Below the pieces are notes generated by a model. The model searched no databases and was not told the origin of the DNA. It saw only the letters and a list, made by a program, of their open reading frames with translations. Shown one piece after another: positions 1-11,600 of a stretch of 64,000 bases of DNA (positions are counted from its first letter, which is position 1; each line of letters starts with the position of its first letter). The position numbers were made by a program, and so were the translations under genes. Source of the stretch: Eumeta japonica (taxonomy: Eukaryota > Arthropoda > Insecta > Lepidoptera > Psychidae); the NCBI GenBank assembly GCA_005406025.1, contig BGZK01000855.1, positions 186,001-250,000 of the forward strand, read 5' to 3'.

Positions 1-229
1 CTATTTACAGTCACCAAAGTCCCGTCTAGTTGATAAACGCAAAACTACCTCGGGGGTATCAAACAGAGTTAATCCGCGAGGCCTCTCCCGTTACGCAAAC
101 TGTTCATTGAACTTTGGGGTGCGACTTATATTTGGCCAGCGCGCTACCTACTTGTTTGTTGTTCCACCGCGATCTGTCCCGTCAGGCTCACGGACTCGGC
201 GGTTTGAGAGCTGTTTTCGTGGTTTTGTA
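1..229. other. unassigned sequence at window edge
   Basis: Moderately GC-rich sequence with an open frame running into the retrotransposon relic that follows. I recognise no motif in the first 229 bases. The frame may be the decayed upstream part of the same reverse transcriptase, but nothing upstream of about base 230 aligns by eye with the family. Confidence 0.3.
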
Positions 230-930
230 CTGAAAAAGTATGGAGTAGCGATTGCATTTTTTTTAAGAATACCCTTTAAAAATCGGACTATTGAAGATCT
301 TATAGATGGAATTTTAGTATTGCAAAAGCGGGCCGTTCGCGCGATTTATAAGTTTGGACCTCGCGTGTCTCTTAAAATTAAGTTTAAGAAAATTGGAATC
401 TTAACTATGGCTTGTCAATTAATATATGATAATTTAAACATGTAATAAATTAGAAATTTAAAAAAAATGACCGACACAAATTCAGTACCAGAAATAAATA
501 TAAATTGTGTTTACATGTTAGTCGACTATGCAAAGCCACAAATTCATTTAGGAGGTTCTGGGTCCACATGTTCAGTAGGCTCCCTGTAGATATACAAGTT
601 TTACCTTCATATAAATTTAGAAGCAGTATTAAACAATTACTCAGTAAATTATATGATTTCTGAATATTTAGAAGACAAATATCTACAGGCAATAATAGGC
701 ATACCCGGCTCCACTACCTTAGCTGACTGTTTTATTCATCAATAGTTTTGTACATATTTTGACAATGGATGATGAAATTAGAAAAAAGCTACCCTTAAGT
801 TTCTTGCTCATTCTTGTAGAGGGAGAATTGCCTTCCAAGTAAGTGGTAAAATTAAATGTGCAAAAAAATTATGACATATTTCGAGTGTTATTTTATAAGC
901 TATAAAATAAAGATATCTTCAATTTTAACT
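230..930 (+). pseudogene. Jockey/CR1-like non-LTR retrotransposon relic, RT C-terminus and 3' end (copy 1)
   Basis: The frame ending at 445 carries the stretch LQKRAVRAIYKFGPR, the region after the palm domain that is highly characteristic of insect Jockey/CR1-group reverse transcriptases. After the stop the homology continues out of frame, with an LP..I..LP-like tail around 580-690. An untranslated tail (690-920) is shared almost line by line with the copy at 28365-28985, including the motif AAGTTTCTTGCTC. The copy is 5'-truncated, as is normal for these elements, and broken by frameshifts. It cannot encode an active enzyme. The family assignment is from motif recognition; the clade could be Jockey or CR1. 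Confidence 0.7.
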
Positions 931-2230
931 TAATGTTTTTGGATTACGGCGCACTTTTTAATAATATAAAATTGTTTGAAAAATTGTAGCCAATTCTTTT
1001 TGTGATTGGTTATGATTTATATTTTTGAAATATTTTGGCTTGGATATATGGAAACGTGTTGAGGGCAAATATGAATTTATAAAAAATAATAGGACGAAGA
1101 TAAAGGGATGAAATAGTTTTCAATATCGGACACATACGAACATTTGAAATCATTTAAAATAAACAATAAGAAAATTTTGCAATTAACAAGCAAACTTAAG
1201 AAATGGATTTAAACGCTTTTGAATATTTTGAAATATACTGAATGTTAAAAATCATTGTATATGTTTGAGTTTATTGTTTCGTTTATTTCTATTATTTTAT
1301 TCTTTCGTAGTATTTCGACGTCGATTTTCTATGTAGTACTTCACTAAAGTACTTAATATCGGGTAACTTCACTTTTTAATTTAAAAGCATGCAAAAGCTG
1401 AAAAACTCCCCTTCAAGCTGTAAAACTTCACCAGAGTGACATTCTACTATATCGACATTGCTAAATACCACAGACATCGAGTCCATTAATCGCCCATAAC
1501 ATTTGCTATATAATTGGCAAACGTGTTATTGTAGCGCAGCGATTATCGGTTGTTATTCGATCTGTTTGAATACTTAGTTGGAGACCGTTATCAAGAAACT
1601 GTCCGGCGTCTTGTAACGCAATAATGTCTCAACGCTTGAGTACTCAACAGTACTTGAGTACTCAAACTTCAATACTCAAAGTGTTGCTATCGATGATATG
1701 GGTCGATGTTTTTATTTTAGTCATGTTACGAAGCTCGATGCGCGATAAAAAGGCCTGACCTGCCGCCGGTGGTATACGGGAAAATCCCGAGATAAACGCA
1801 AGCAGCTATACGCCTGTCGGTTCTTATGTCACGATGAGCGGATATTAGTCTAAGATCCGACTGCGTGATTCCTACATTCATTTGCTTTTTGATCAAAACT
1901 TAATTTTTTATAGACAATTATTAATAAAAGAATATATTTCTGACAAGTTGTCAATCAAAATATGACCTCAAGTACGTTTGATAAAATTCAATCAATCAAT
2001 TTTTTCTAAACGTTTTCGTTTACTTGTTTTCAAAATGATCTGCAATTTATTTCGGAACATAAAAAGTTTGGGTTGCCATTATTCATTTGGCCGCACTCTC
2101 TCGGCAACCAGGTGTAAACAGGTATCACTTCGTTAATTTATCTTTCTAAGGTATCTTAATAAATTATGCACTAAATTAAAGCTATTATTTTCTCTGTACA
2201 ATGGCATAAGTTTATGACAAAAAGTGACCG
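931..2230. other. AT-rich unannotated stretch
   Basis: No coding signal or recognisable mobile element. It contains two close copies of the 12-bp palindrome TTGAGTACTCAA (1636-1647 and 1654-1665). Around 2070-2111 there is a short inverted pair, GGGTTGCC / GGCAACC, echoing the arms of the hairpin that follows. Confidence 0.5.
1636..1665. repeat. two tandem palindromes TTGAGTACTCAA
   Basis: Two perfect copies of a 12-bp self-complementary word lie six bases apart, with a third partial copy just downstream (AATACTCAAA). Origin unknown. The spacing could suit paired dimeric transcription-factor sites, but this is inference only. Confidence 0.5.
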
Positions 2231-2235
2231 CAAAT

Positions 2236-2295
2236 AGGGGTTGCTAACTCATAAAGATAAATGCGCAAGAGCATCTTTATCACTTAGCAACCCCT
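2236..2295. repeat. 60-base near-perfect hairpin
   Basis: The left arm AGGGGTTGCTAA (2236-2247) pairs perfectly with TTAGCAACCCCT (2284-2295). Inside, ATAAAGAT (2251-2258) pairs with ATCTTTAT (2273-2280) after a three-base block with two C-C mismatches. The terminal loop is 14 bases. The result is a roughly 23-bp stem in an AT-rich region. It could be a short MITE or foldback relic, or a microRNA-like precursor; length and internal mismatches fit the latter but there is no expression evidence. Confidence 0.6.
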
Positions 2296-2299
2296 AACG

Positions 2300-3240
2300 A
2301 GAGTTAGTGTACTACACCGCTCGTCAGACGAGGACGCAGTGTGTTAGCTATACATCGTTTTAAAAGTATTGTGCACACGTCAAAACATAAGGTACTTAAT
2401 TTAGATGCCAGTAGTATGATCGACTTAAAAATAACTGAAAAAAATAATATTCATATATTTTTTTAGTTGTATTTGAAATAATATAAATATGACAAAAAAG
2501 TTGTTCCCAAGTCAAATATAGTGTGATCTTTGTTTTTTTTTTATATGAAATTTGTGATAAAAATAAGTTTTTATTTAAAGTTAAAAGTAATCTGCATTTA
2601 ATGACAAATAAAATATAAAAGAAAATTACGTTATTTTAAAATAGATTCAGTTTCTTTTGAATTTACTGAAATGGATTATTAATCATTACAATATTTTATA
2701 TACATCGTTTACAATTAAAATGTTCAAATAATTCAAACGATCCATTTATAATTAATGTAAATTTTTTAGTTCTTTGGAAACTACGCTGTGAATTTAGATT
2801 TTTTAACGTTTGAAAACTTAGACGTGGACTTTGACTATTTATTATTTAATAGGGAAATGAAAATAAAATAATTATAGTTTTATATTATATGGTATATTAA
2901 TTTCATATGTAATATTCGTATATTAACTATTCCATAAAAAAATTTCAACGAAACATGGGAAAAAATATTAAACAATCAATAAAAGCTATATTAGATTTTC
3001 TTGTCATACATACATTCTCCGATTCGCCAAAGCTTCCATTCTCATTGCGATAAAATACCAAAATTGTGATTAACTTTTTTTTGATTGTAATCCTATAACA
3101 ACATCTTCGGCTCGCAGTGGAAAATAATTAAAAGTACTTGCAAACCCTATCTTGACTAGCAACCCGCAGAAATGTGTATTCGCCTATTGATAATTTTCTA
3201 CAAAAATTGCATTTTGATAAAAAAACAGATGGATTTAGGA
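2300..3240. other. AT-rich unannotated stretch
   Basis: Long A/T runs with no open frame of interest, no inverted repeat that I can see and no recognised transposon motif. Confidence 0.4.
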
Positions 3241-3280
3241 ATCATGCAGTCGGATCTTGTACTACATCGGACATCGGCGA

Positions 3281-3312
3281 GTCGAAGCGGGAATGGTCAT
3301 TCCCACTTCGAC
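3281..3312. repeat. near-perfect 15-bp palindrome in a GC-richer segment
   Basis: GTCGAAGCGGGAATG (3281-3295) is followed after two bases by CATTCCCACTTCGAC (3298-3312), a reverse complement with one mismatch. It sits in a roughly 140-base GC-richer patch (3250-3390) that is open on both strands. I do not recognise the patch; it may be a piece of an unrecognised repeat. Confidence 0.5.
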
Positions 3313-3399
3313 ACGTGCGACCGATAGCCGCTGGCAAAGAAAGGTCATCGAGCAGTGGCGAAGGAGTTGCTGGCGGAAGGATAAGCTACTTATTATTTT

Positions 3400-4420
3400 T
3401 TTATTTCGAATATACGCATATGTATATAGAATATGTATAATTCTATTCAATTTCAAGTCTATATTGACAATTTAGTTAAAATGGCCGACATGCATATGGC
3501 GTATTAATAATTTTATTAGCATTATTAATAATACTAATAAGATTATAATATATTATGTTTATTAAAAAATATTAATTTTAGGAATGTAGCTTCACCGACA
3601 AGTCATTTAAAAATTAACAAGAAAATGATTTTAAACGTTTATATAGTACAGACAAACAAATAGACATCAAAGTAGCGCTATAAAATTTTTTATACAATAT
3701 TCTAGGCCTTTTATCGCTTCGGCGCGTGTTTACCTAAACAAGTACTAGCCTTGGATTGTTCATGTTTATTAAAAAAATAGTATAGATAGAAGTTGGTGAG
3801 CGATGTCGCAACTGGTTTAGAATGACAAATTCAAATTGTAAAATAATGGGGGTCATGAGAGGTGCCCCCCAAAAATATAATTCGTGTGTCTTCAAGAGAG
3901 TTGGTAGAGGAAAGGACACAATTTAAAAGATATACGAGTATTACGAATTTTTTGCACAAAATAAAACTAGTATTCTCAAATTCGTTGACACTTTGTCCCG
4001 AGATCATTCTTTTAAAATACTGTTTCAGTAAAATTAAAAAGAGATCCTAAACATAAGTAATAGGAACCCGACTGTACGACAATATCAAACTAAAATGTAT
4101 GTATGAATTATCTTTTAATAGATCATAAAAAGTATAATACAAACCTCAGTGTTCGGTTCCACGTAGTCATAATACAATAATACATTAAATGATTTTTGTG
4201 AAATGCCATATTAATCATGGTTCGGGCCTCTCACGCTGCCTTGATTACAAGTGATCGTTGTTGTCCCTAACTTGCACTACCAGCTTAAGGTCTGTGTTTT
4301 TGAATTTGAAATAAGGATGGTGACAATACGCCCCAGCTGAGTAGTAAAAAATCTGACACTGCAATAAATCATCACCAACTGTATAGGAACTTTTATATAT
4401 AAAAGTTTATATTGTAATAC
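3400..4420. other. unannotated AT-rich stretch
   Basis: Short open frames only (60-odd codons), with no recognisable motifs. A run of seven C residues near 3865 lies in a short purine/pyrimidine-skewed context. Confidence 0.4.
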
Positions 4421-4424
4421 TAAT

Positions 4425-4560
4425 CGTACGTGTTCGATTCCCACTTCTTTGGTATAAAATTGCTTTTTAATGATTATTGTATATTAATTGTATCAAAAGA
4501 TTAATGTAGATATATAATTGTTATGTATTTACTATGTGAATGTTGAACATTAAAATAAAA
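4425..4560 (+). repeat. possible degraded tRNA-derived SINE fragment
   Basis: GTTCGATTCCC near 4433 matches a Pol III B box. The AT-rich sequence that follows resembles the body of the better SINE at 11335-11600. No convincing A box is visible upstream, so this is at best the distal part of an old insertion. Confidence 0.3.
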
Positions 4561-5095
4561 ATTGACTGTCATCGTAAAACATATGGAACTATGAATTTTC
4601 AAGTCAAGACCTTTTCGATTAAATTCAATTATGAAAACCCATATCACCATATAAATATGTTGCAGACAAAATATTCCTTGTTATTTTCATTAGGTATATA
4701 ATAATTTTATAGTGACGTTATAGTTTATTAACATCGCATGTAAACGAAATAGTTTATTTTAAGTAAACAATTTTATTGGTAAAATAATTGTTTTACTAAC
4801 ACATTTCAGTGCGTGTGTTTTGAAACAAAAAACACGTATTGTATTTCCGCTTCCCACATCACATCCTCAATCAGAGGTGTCCTTGTGCCCATTAAAAGGT
4901 TACAATTTTGGAAAGGATCCAAATAATTCACATATGAATCCGACACGTGGCGCCATATTTTTATATTTGGATTTCCGAATGACGTCAGCGATACGTGAAT
5001 CGCTTCGTGATATTATTCCGCTAATACGTACATACTAGTTTCTCGCCCGTTGTTTCGCCCCCCGTGGAAATGGAATATTTCCTCGAACTTTTTCA
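4561..5095. other. unannotated stretch
   Basis: AT-rich to 4800, then mixed composition with TGACGTCA-like and CACGTG-like words near 4945-5000. No gene or repeat that I can name. Confidence 0.35.
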
Positions 5096-5099
5096 TGTT

Positions 5100-5290
5100 G
5101 ATTGATGCTGCTGCCGATCTCGGTCCCGTTCGCTCTCAATTCTGATTCCGGCACCGCTCCTGACTCCGATCTCGGTCATGATCTTGATTCTAATACTGTT
5201 CCACACTTAATTTTGATCTCAGTCCTGTTCTGGGTTCGGCCCCCGGTTACGATTCTAGGTATTGTTACTTGTACCGTTTTGAATTTCGAT
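5100..5290 (+). repeat. degenerate pyrimidine-biased tandem repeat
   Basis: Imperfect reiterations of a motif like TCTGATTCCG / GATCTCGGTC recur about every 18-24 bases. The 75-codon open frame here follows from that repetition and shows no protein motif. A shorter run of similar words occurs near 45880-45960. Confidence 0.45.
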
Positions 5291-5745
5291 TTTACTACAG
5301 GTCTCGAACGAAGTGGGGGCAAATGTTAATATTAAAATGATATATAGACTATATTACTCGCCGATAGTTCAGCTTGCAATAAGAGAAAGAAGTTTTAAAA
5401 ATTTAGAATTTTAGATAAAAGTTTAATGACATAAATATGCGGACCAAATCGAGGAAAATGTTTCTAGTCTGTTTTACTTACGAACATTGTAGATTTTTAT
5501 TAGTGATAAAATTTTTAGAATCAGTCCTGTAGTTAAGGTCAATAGTATAAATATGCAGACGAAGTCATGAACAAACGCTAGTTTTTTTTTTCAAAAATTT
5601 TCCCGTTTGTGCGTAGAACATATTGCCAAATTTTCAAAATAGTCAAATGAATGGTTTAGGCACGTAAAGAAGATAAATAAAATACACGCTTATTATTATA
5701 CAACCCCTCTATTCCCCCCTAATGGGAAAAACGATGTCTCACTAA
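5291..5745. other. unannotated AT-rich stretch
   Basis: Contains two imperfect copies of a short motif around TATGCGGACCAAATC (5430s) and TATGCAGACGAAGTC (5550s). Otherwise no feature recognised. Confidence 0.35.
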
Positions 5746-5749
5746 ATAA

Positions 5750-6545
5750 TAATAAAAAACATTAAAATATACTCTCGCCCATTTCCCATAAGCGTGCTTA
5801 CCCTTCTAGAAAACCATAAATTCCCATATGGTAGGATCTTTGCATATCTCTTTTGCTTCACCGACATCCATCAATTTTTTCATGCAAGCTCGTCGGTTTT
5901 GATGCTTAAAATTTGATATATTTTGAATATGCCTCCAATTCAGCCTGTATAAGAATTTCCAGGGCTACTCTTGCCGACCTTTCTATCACAGACATTCGCT
6001 GTATTTGTCAGTCTACTTTCATTTACTCTTTCCGCATAACCAAACAGACGCAACGTACCTTTTTCTACTATAGTCACCATATCTTTTTTAAAACCACACC
6101 ACTCTTTGACAATACTGTTTCTATATCTATCTTTAAAAGATACTCCATACACATTAAGCAGAGATCGCATCTACACCCGCATTAATTGTATTTTAAATTT
6201 ATATCCTTTGGAACCTTCACTATAATACATAAGCGAAAGGATCAGGACCCTATTATGGATAGCCAAGCGCGCTTGTCGTGAGACATATTTGCCATTAATA
6301 ATAACAAGCAAGCAAGACCCCATTCACTTTATTTCCCGCATTCACTTTGCTATATATATCTATCATGTTCACGCTCATTTGTAAACAGATTTTCTAAGTA
6401 TATAAACTCTTTCACTTGTCTCTCACCTTCTATGCATAAATCGCATTCAGTTGTGTTCTCGCTTTTCTCAAACAACCTTAGTCTGGCTTACATTCACATT
6501 CATATCAGTTTTCTTAACAGAATTATTCATTTTAGTTACTATTTA
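5750..6545 (-). pseudogene. RTE-like non-LTR retrotransposon relic, reverse-transcriptase C-terminal region
   Basis: On the minus strand the order of motifs is that of a common lepidopteran RTE-type polymerase tail. It starts with MNNSVKKTDMNVNVSQTK near 6530. A VYLGSLF-like region follows near 6400, now VYILRKSVY. Next come GVSFKDRYRNS and the VEKGTLRLFGYAERVNESRL stretch (6170-5940), and finally NRRACMKKLMDV with a CKD motif near 5900-5830. Stops and frameshifts interrupt the frame and the block between about 6180 and 6370 is largely missing. It is non-functional. Clade assignment (RTE rather than another EN-bearing clade) is from memory of the family. Confidence 0.65.
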
Positions 6546-7080
6546 CTGAAACTCGTGCGCCGATGGCGCAAGTGTTACTTATTTGTTGGCGTATAGGAGG
6601 TATTTGACAGACGGTTCATCCATTCTTATGCAACACCTATACTCTTTCAAATCGTACAGACAGCTATTCATGAACAGCCACGGTAAAGCTACACATCACC
6701 GTCTCACACCCTTGCAAATGACAAACAGTCACTGTATGGTCCAATTATTTTGACACAGGCACTGGATTTATAATATGCATTACTGATATCAAATACACTC
6801 GTATTTGATGTGAATGTTGCGTATTTGACTCGTTTTATAAAGTTTTTTAATGGAGCGAGCGAGCATTATGTATAGTTCTCTTCCAGAAGGCTTTAGTGCA
6901 CTGTATTATATTTATTAAAAGATTACTACTGATTCTTATCGAAATAAATTTATAAATGACACGAGTGAGTGTGTATATATTGTAGGGTGACTTCAGCTAC
7001 GGCTTTGTCCGCACCAGAAGTTAGTTAATAAGATTATTACCAATCCCGATCGTGATCCAATTCCCGATTTCAAAAACTTT
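6546..7080. other. unannotated stretch with a Helitron-end-like word
   Basis: No gene. CTACGGCTTTGTCCGCACCAG near 6998-7018 resembles the hairpin region of lepidopteran Helitron 3' ends read on the opposite strand and is followed by AAGTTAGT. The match is weak and no 5' end is visible. Confidence 0.3.
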
Positions 7081-7084
7081 TCTT

Positions 7085-7205
7085 GATTTCGTTTTCGCTC
7101 TAGCTTATCCTCTCCCTTATCCTCTCACACCATATCTCCCTCTCTCTTCTGTTCGCCTCATTCTGAATCCTTATCTCCTTCCCCATCTTCTTTCCCTCTT
7201 AAAGG
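7085..7205 (+). other. pyrimidine-rich tract
   Basis: About 120 bases of almost continuous C/T (CTCTCCCTTATCCTCTC-type words) end at TTAAAGGTAAGCG, which happens to look like a 5' splice site. Likely low-complexity DNA; no exon is evident. Confidence 0.4.
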
Positions 7206-7209
7206 TAAG

Positions 7210-8815
7210 CGAACAAATAAACAATGATAGAAAATAAAATAGATTTAATACTTTTTTTATTTAATATGAGTAAATTAAATATTTTATGTGTTTTACCAGG
7301 CATCAAATTTAAACAAAACTGGCTAAAGTCATTTTTTTCATTATAAAATTACATTACATAAATAGACAGACAGGTATATTATGCGCATCGGTATGTTCTA
7401 GTTTTATTAAAATTTATTTATTAATTGTATAATTATAAGAAGATATATAGAAAAACAGACAGAAAGAAAAACAGTAACGTGCATTTTATTTATACGACAA
7501 TAAGTTCTATCAGCATATTAAATGTCATCAAAATCTAGTGTCAGCACGTATCAATGTTAGGCATGTATGTATTGTGTCATTTTACGCAAACCTTCCTATA
7601 AGACGTATAAAACACACTTAAACACAAAATTTCCATAAATTCGCACAGTTAGGTAGCGAATTTGCACCGCTCGGAGATGAGATCATTGGATTTGAAACGC
7701 AAGTGGTAGGTACTAATTTTGGAACCAATTGAGAATATCATATACTATTTAGTTGAAAAATTCGAGTGTTTTTGTCTTAGTCTATCTGTTTTATCTATTC
7801 ATAGTCACGATATGCGATATCGGAATTAAGAAAGAATAAAGGTCGGTACGTGGCGGATGGGGTGTGGTTAAATCGGTCTTTTAAAATCATGTAAAATTTT
7901 AGACAAAGTTTTAATTTTAAAGAACCGTTTAGCATTTATAAGTTATCTAAATTGTATACGAAGTCGTGCCTACTTTCTAAATTAAAAATAAAAGTCAGAG
8001 CGTGTAAAGCCGAAATATTCGAAAAAATTCTAGATAACGATATTTTACTAAAATTAAAAATAGTTTGATAGAATAGATTCTGTGTAGACAATTATATTGA
8101 AATTAAAAAAAAAGCCGATATTATAAGTCGCTGCGAGCTGGTTTGTGGAAGATTTTTTTCCTACGCATTATAAGTTGCATCAGGTTTGTGGACGTTATTG
8201 GTAAAGAAATATAAAATTGTCAAATATCAAATTGTTCAATACCGTCATAATCTTAATTTCTTTATCGAAACATCAAAATCATAAAAATATTATACTTATT
8301 ATTAAAAAGTTGAAAATAAAAACTAGTTAATGAAACCCGACTACATAATAAACAAACTAAAATGATAAAAATAAGCGAAAAATTAACTATAAGTATATTA
8401 AATTTTCTAATTTCGTTATAATTAGGTTACGAGAACTTAAAAAATCATCATGACGATAAAAGTGTAAAAAAAGTAAAATAATAAAAGTAACGATAAAGAT
8501 GAAAAAAAAAAAACTTAAAAAACGGAGTCGGAGGTTTTAAATTTTTTTAATTTCCATAGATTTCTTTTTATTTTTTTTTAAATATTAACAAAATTCATAT
8601 TTAATATTCCGAACATGAAATACATTAACAACATTATCATTAGGAACATATAAATATACCATATAATATAACTGGGTGTGACAGTCATAGAAAAATATAT
8701 AAATATAACGATTCAAAAAGTTTCTATTTGGAAAATTTAAAAAATATACATTAATTCGATGCCGTAACATTTTGTTTTTATCTCACTAAATTTCTGTATT
8801 GCCTAAATTTTATAT
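7210..8815. other. AT-rich unannotated stretch
   Basis: 1.6 kb with long A and T runs and no open frame or repeat I can assign. Confidence 0.4.
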
Positions 8816-8819
8816 CAAA

Positions 8820-9140
8820 AGCGATGTCCAAAATGCGCCGAATATTTATTCGACGAACGTTTGCGCCCGCGCCGCACGTCCCCCTAAGCTGGTTAACTGA
8901 TCAGAATGATTCGTATCGCACGTGTTCGGCATCGAGTGGGAGAGTGTGCGTACCGGCGTACTGTTCGGATGCAGGTATCATATATCGCGCGTCGGAGTTC
9001 GTGATCAGGTATCGGGCACGGGATGGCGAATGAAACGAAGCGTATTGTGTTGATGTCTGTCGTATTAGTTCTGAAATTACTGAAAAGCGTGGATTCCTTG
9101 GCGTCCGTGGCTTCAGAGGGGGAAGGGATGTGTGCCATTG
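8820..9140. other. GC/CpG-rich patch, function unknown
   Basis: An abrupt rise in GC and CpG compared with both flanks, with open frames on both strands (69 codons plus, 81 codons minus). Neither translation shows a motif I recognise. Could be a conserved regulatory element, an old repeat or an unrecognised exon. Confidence 0.4.
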
Positions 9141-9182
9141 ACTGGTGACCGAATAATTTTAATTTTTTAATTTAAATATTGT

Positions 9183-9677
9183 ATGGATAAGAAATTAAGA
9201 TTTTTACCTATATTTTTAATATTTCTGTTTAGAATCGATTTACTGGAACGGAGGATTAAATCACATAAAAAATACCTCCTTGGTATCTTCACATACTTCT
9301 CTTTATTCTTTGACATCCTTCAATCGTTTCATGCAAGTGTAGATAAGTATAATAACAATATCAATAAATGCAAAATACAGAAACAAATTATTTGCTTGAA
9401 AAACGAGTTACTGTTATTAAGTACATGTAATAGAGACATATCATCTAATATACTTCAGCAAGGTGTCTCCATTTTAGTTCATCTAATTAGTGCAACCGGC
9501 GCCGGCGTTATTGGGAGACCGCGTTTTCTATTGATTAGGTGTGTCTTTGTAATAGGACACCTATTTAGGATCAGAACGGTGTTCACAAGTATGCGTAGGC
9601 AGAAATATAACGGTTATTCACTTCATAGTGCCACGTATGTGAATATCGATACGTCTACGCTCGCAATGAAACGTTAA
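9183..9677 (+). other. 164-codon open frame, probably chance
   Basis: This is the longest open frame outside the Helitron. The translation is hydrophobic at its start (a stretch like LPIFLIFLF) and later basic, but has no motif I know. The first 250 bases have the same AT-rich composition as non-coding neighbours. No promoter or splice context supports it. I list it only so that it can be tested; a chance frame is more likely. Confidence 0.15.
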
Positions 9678-9679
9678 TG

Positions 9680-10435
9680 TACACTGAACAGCTATACTTA
9701 TTCCTTATATGTATGTATACACGAGGCTCAGTAGGATTTCGCTCCTTTGCACGCAACCTATTTTACATTCCCTTTAACCTTCTTTACGGCGACGTCACGT
9801 AATTTGCTTATTCATTGACACTCTGGAACTTGAGATATATAAATGCGGGAGGAAATAGAAGGGTAGATTCCGTAAAATTGATATAATCATTTAATTATTT
9901 AAAAAAACATTTTTTTTTATTAGAAAAATATGCTTAGCATTATACACAATACATTATCTTTGCAAAAAATTAGATAGTTAGAGCGATAAAAGCGATGATA
10001 ATTATTTGTATGTAATAAAACCTTTATAAGCACATGCCTAAGGTGATTGGACGGTGGGTTAAATCTAGTGTATGAAAGATTTTTTTATTCACCCCTGGAA
10101 GTATGTATAACTTAATTATTTCGGTCAAAGCTTAGTATATAGAATATGGGGGTATCTAATATGTAAAGAGACAAATTTTACGTACTTGGTATCGATCATA
10201 TTGAATGGTATTTTATTAAAAACAATTGATAATAAACGTCAAACCGTTTACTGCTTACAGTATTTTGTTTTGTTTATTGCTGTTTTATTTTTAAATTAAA
10301 GCGAAAAAAAAACAAGAAATACTGCTTATTCCTGTAATTCGGTTTTATAAATCAAATGGTAATTTGATTTGGCAATGCTGAATTTTCCTCAAGAAAATAT
10401 TTGAAGGACGAGTGCCTATCGGATAACTAACGGAT
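9680..10435. other. unannotated AT-rich stretch
   Basis: Nothing recognised. Confidence 0.35.
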
Positions 10436-10439
10436 ACAA

Positions 10440-11060
10440 GGGCACAGAATACACAAAATCCAAAAAAAATTCTGGGCGGCCAGCTGATAAGGATACTTCA
10501 AAGCAATATTGAACAAATGAGAATCCGTTCAAACAAAATCCACTTATGTCGGTTCTAAATGCAGCCCATAAACACTAACTGAAAAAAATCTACTGTATCC
10601 AAAATAAAGTTAAAGATCCTATATATGAAACCATATTCGAAATTATTAGTAGCAAAAAACTGTGGATATCAAGAAGCGAGAGCAAAAAAGGGATGTAAAA
10701 AAGTATAAGAAAATTCTTAGAAAAAAGTTCTTGTAGCAGATGACGAAACTTACGTGTCACTGGACACAAAAGTTATACCATGAAATAAATTTTTTCATGC
10801 ATGTAATTGTGAAAATGATAATTACGGTGACCGAGTCATTCAGAATTCTTTTAAATATGTTATTTTGCAGACTATGCATGCAAAAGTTAATGTCTTCAAT
10901 GTATTAGAGTCTGAAGGTTCAGAGAACTCTGAAAGATACCCAAATGAGTGCATTAAGAACAGATAAATTCTCTTTATTATAAATATCACAGCACAGATAA
11001 TGTCATCTTCTGGCCAGATATGGCAACCTGTTATTCAGAGGCGTGCACTAAAATTTTAGA
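10440..11060 (+). pseudogene. Tc1/mariner-superfamily transposase relic
   Basis: In broken frames the DNA encodes ADDETYVSLD (10740-10770), matching the block around the first catalytic aspartate. About 250 bases later it encodes NVIFWPDMATCYSE (10999-11040), matching the block around the second (WPDxAxxHY in relatives). Between them are recognisable but decayed linker residues. The third acidic residue is not identifiable, there are several stops, and no terminal inverted repeats are visible. The enzyme would have cut and pasted DNA at TA targets. Within the superfamily the WPD form resembles maT-like or related groups, not classical mariner; this is tentative. Confidence 0.6.
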
Positions 11061-11334
11061 CAGGGTAGGCATGGCTAAAAGAACTTCCCAGTTTCTCCAA
11101 TAATTCGGTCGGTGGCCCACCGCCGTTGGTTATCTACCCTACTCGACTATCCCTCTACGACAGATTCTTGCGGGTAAATTCATACAATAGGAAGAAAAGT
11201 TTTCACAAGCAAGTAGGTTAACAAATTTTAAGTCTTTTAAATGTTTGTAACGAATACGACATTAATTCAAAACATTGTCTACAATCTTGCAAAACACTCG
11301 CTTGTAAACCTGTTGAATATTATCAACGTCTGTC

Positions 11335-11600
11335 CGCTCGATTGGCGCAGTTGGTAGTGACCCTACTTCTTGTGATGGCGACGTGGGTTTGATTCCCACA
11401 CAAGACAAGACAAACATTTATTTATTTGATTAAAAATTAATGTTTTTATTGAGTCTGCGTATTTTATATGCATTATGTGTACATATTAAAAGAAAAATAA
11501 ATGTTATCGTATCAACTGTCCGATACCCACAATACAAGTCTCGTTACTTATTTAGGATCAGATAGTGTTGTGCATATTTCGAAAGATATTATTATCATTA
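11335..11600 (+). repeat. tRNA-derived SINE
   Basis: A Pol III A box (TGGCGCAGTTGG, near 11344) and B box (GTTTGATTCC, near 11388) are about 45 bases apart, which is tRNA-like spacing. The downstream body includes ACTGTCCGATACCCACAATAC and GATCAGATAGTGTTGTGC, matching the tRNA-unrelated region I associate with a widespread lepidopteran SINE. The anticodon and acceptor arms do not fold into a proper tRNA, so this is a SINE and not a tRNA gene. A related tail fragment lies at 52245-52345. Confidence 0.7.

Noticed and set aside
7195..7215. 5' splice site after the pyrimidine tract
   Set aside because: GGTAAGCG fits the consensus but there is no exon-like frame before it.
9183..9677. A host gene in the 164-codon frame
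   Set aside because: No motif, no promoter or splice signals, and composition like the non-coding flanks; kept only as a low-confidence entry.
11338..11410. tRNA gene
   Set aside because: A and B boxes are present but the arms do not form a cloverleaf and a SINE body follows.
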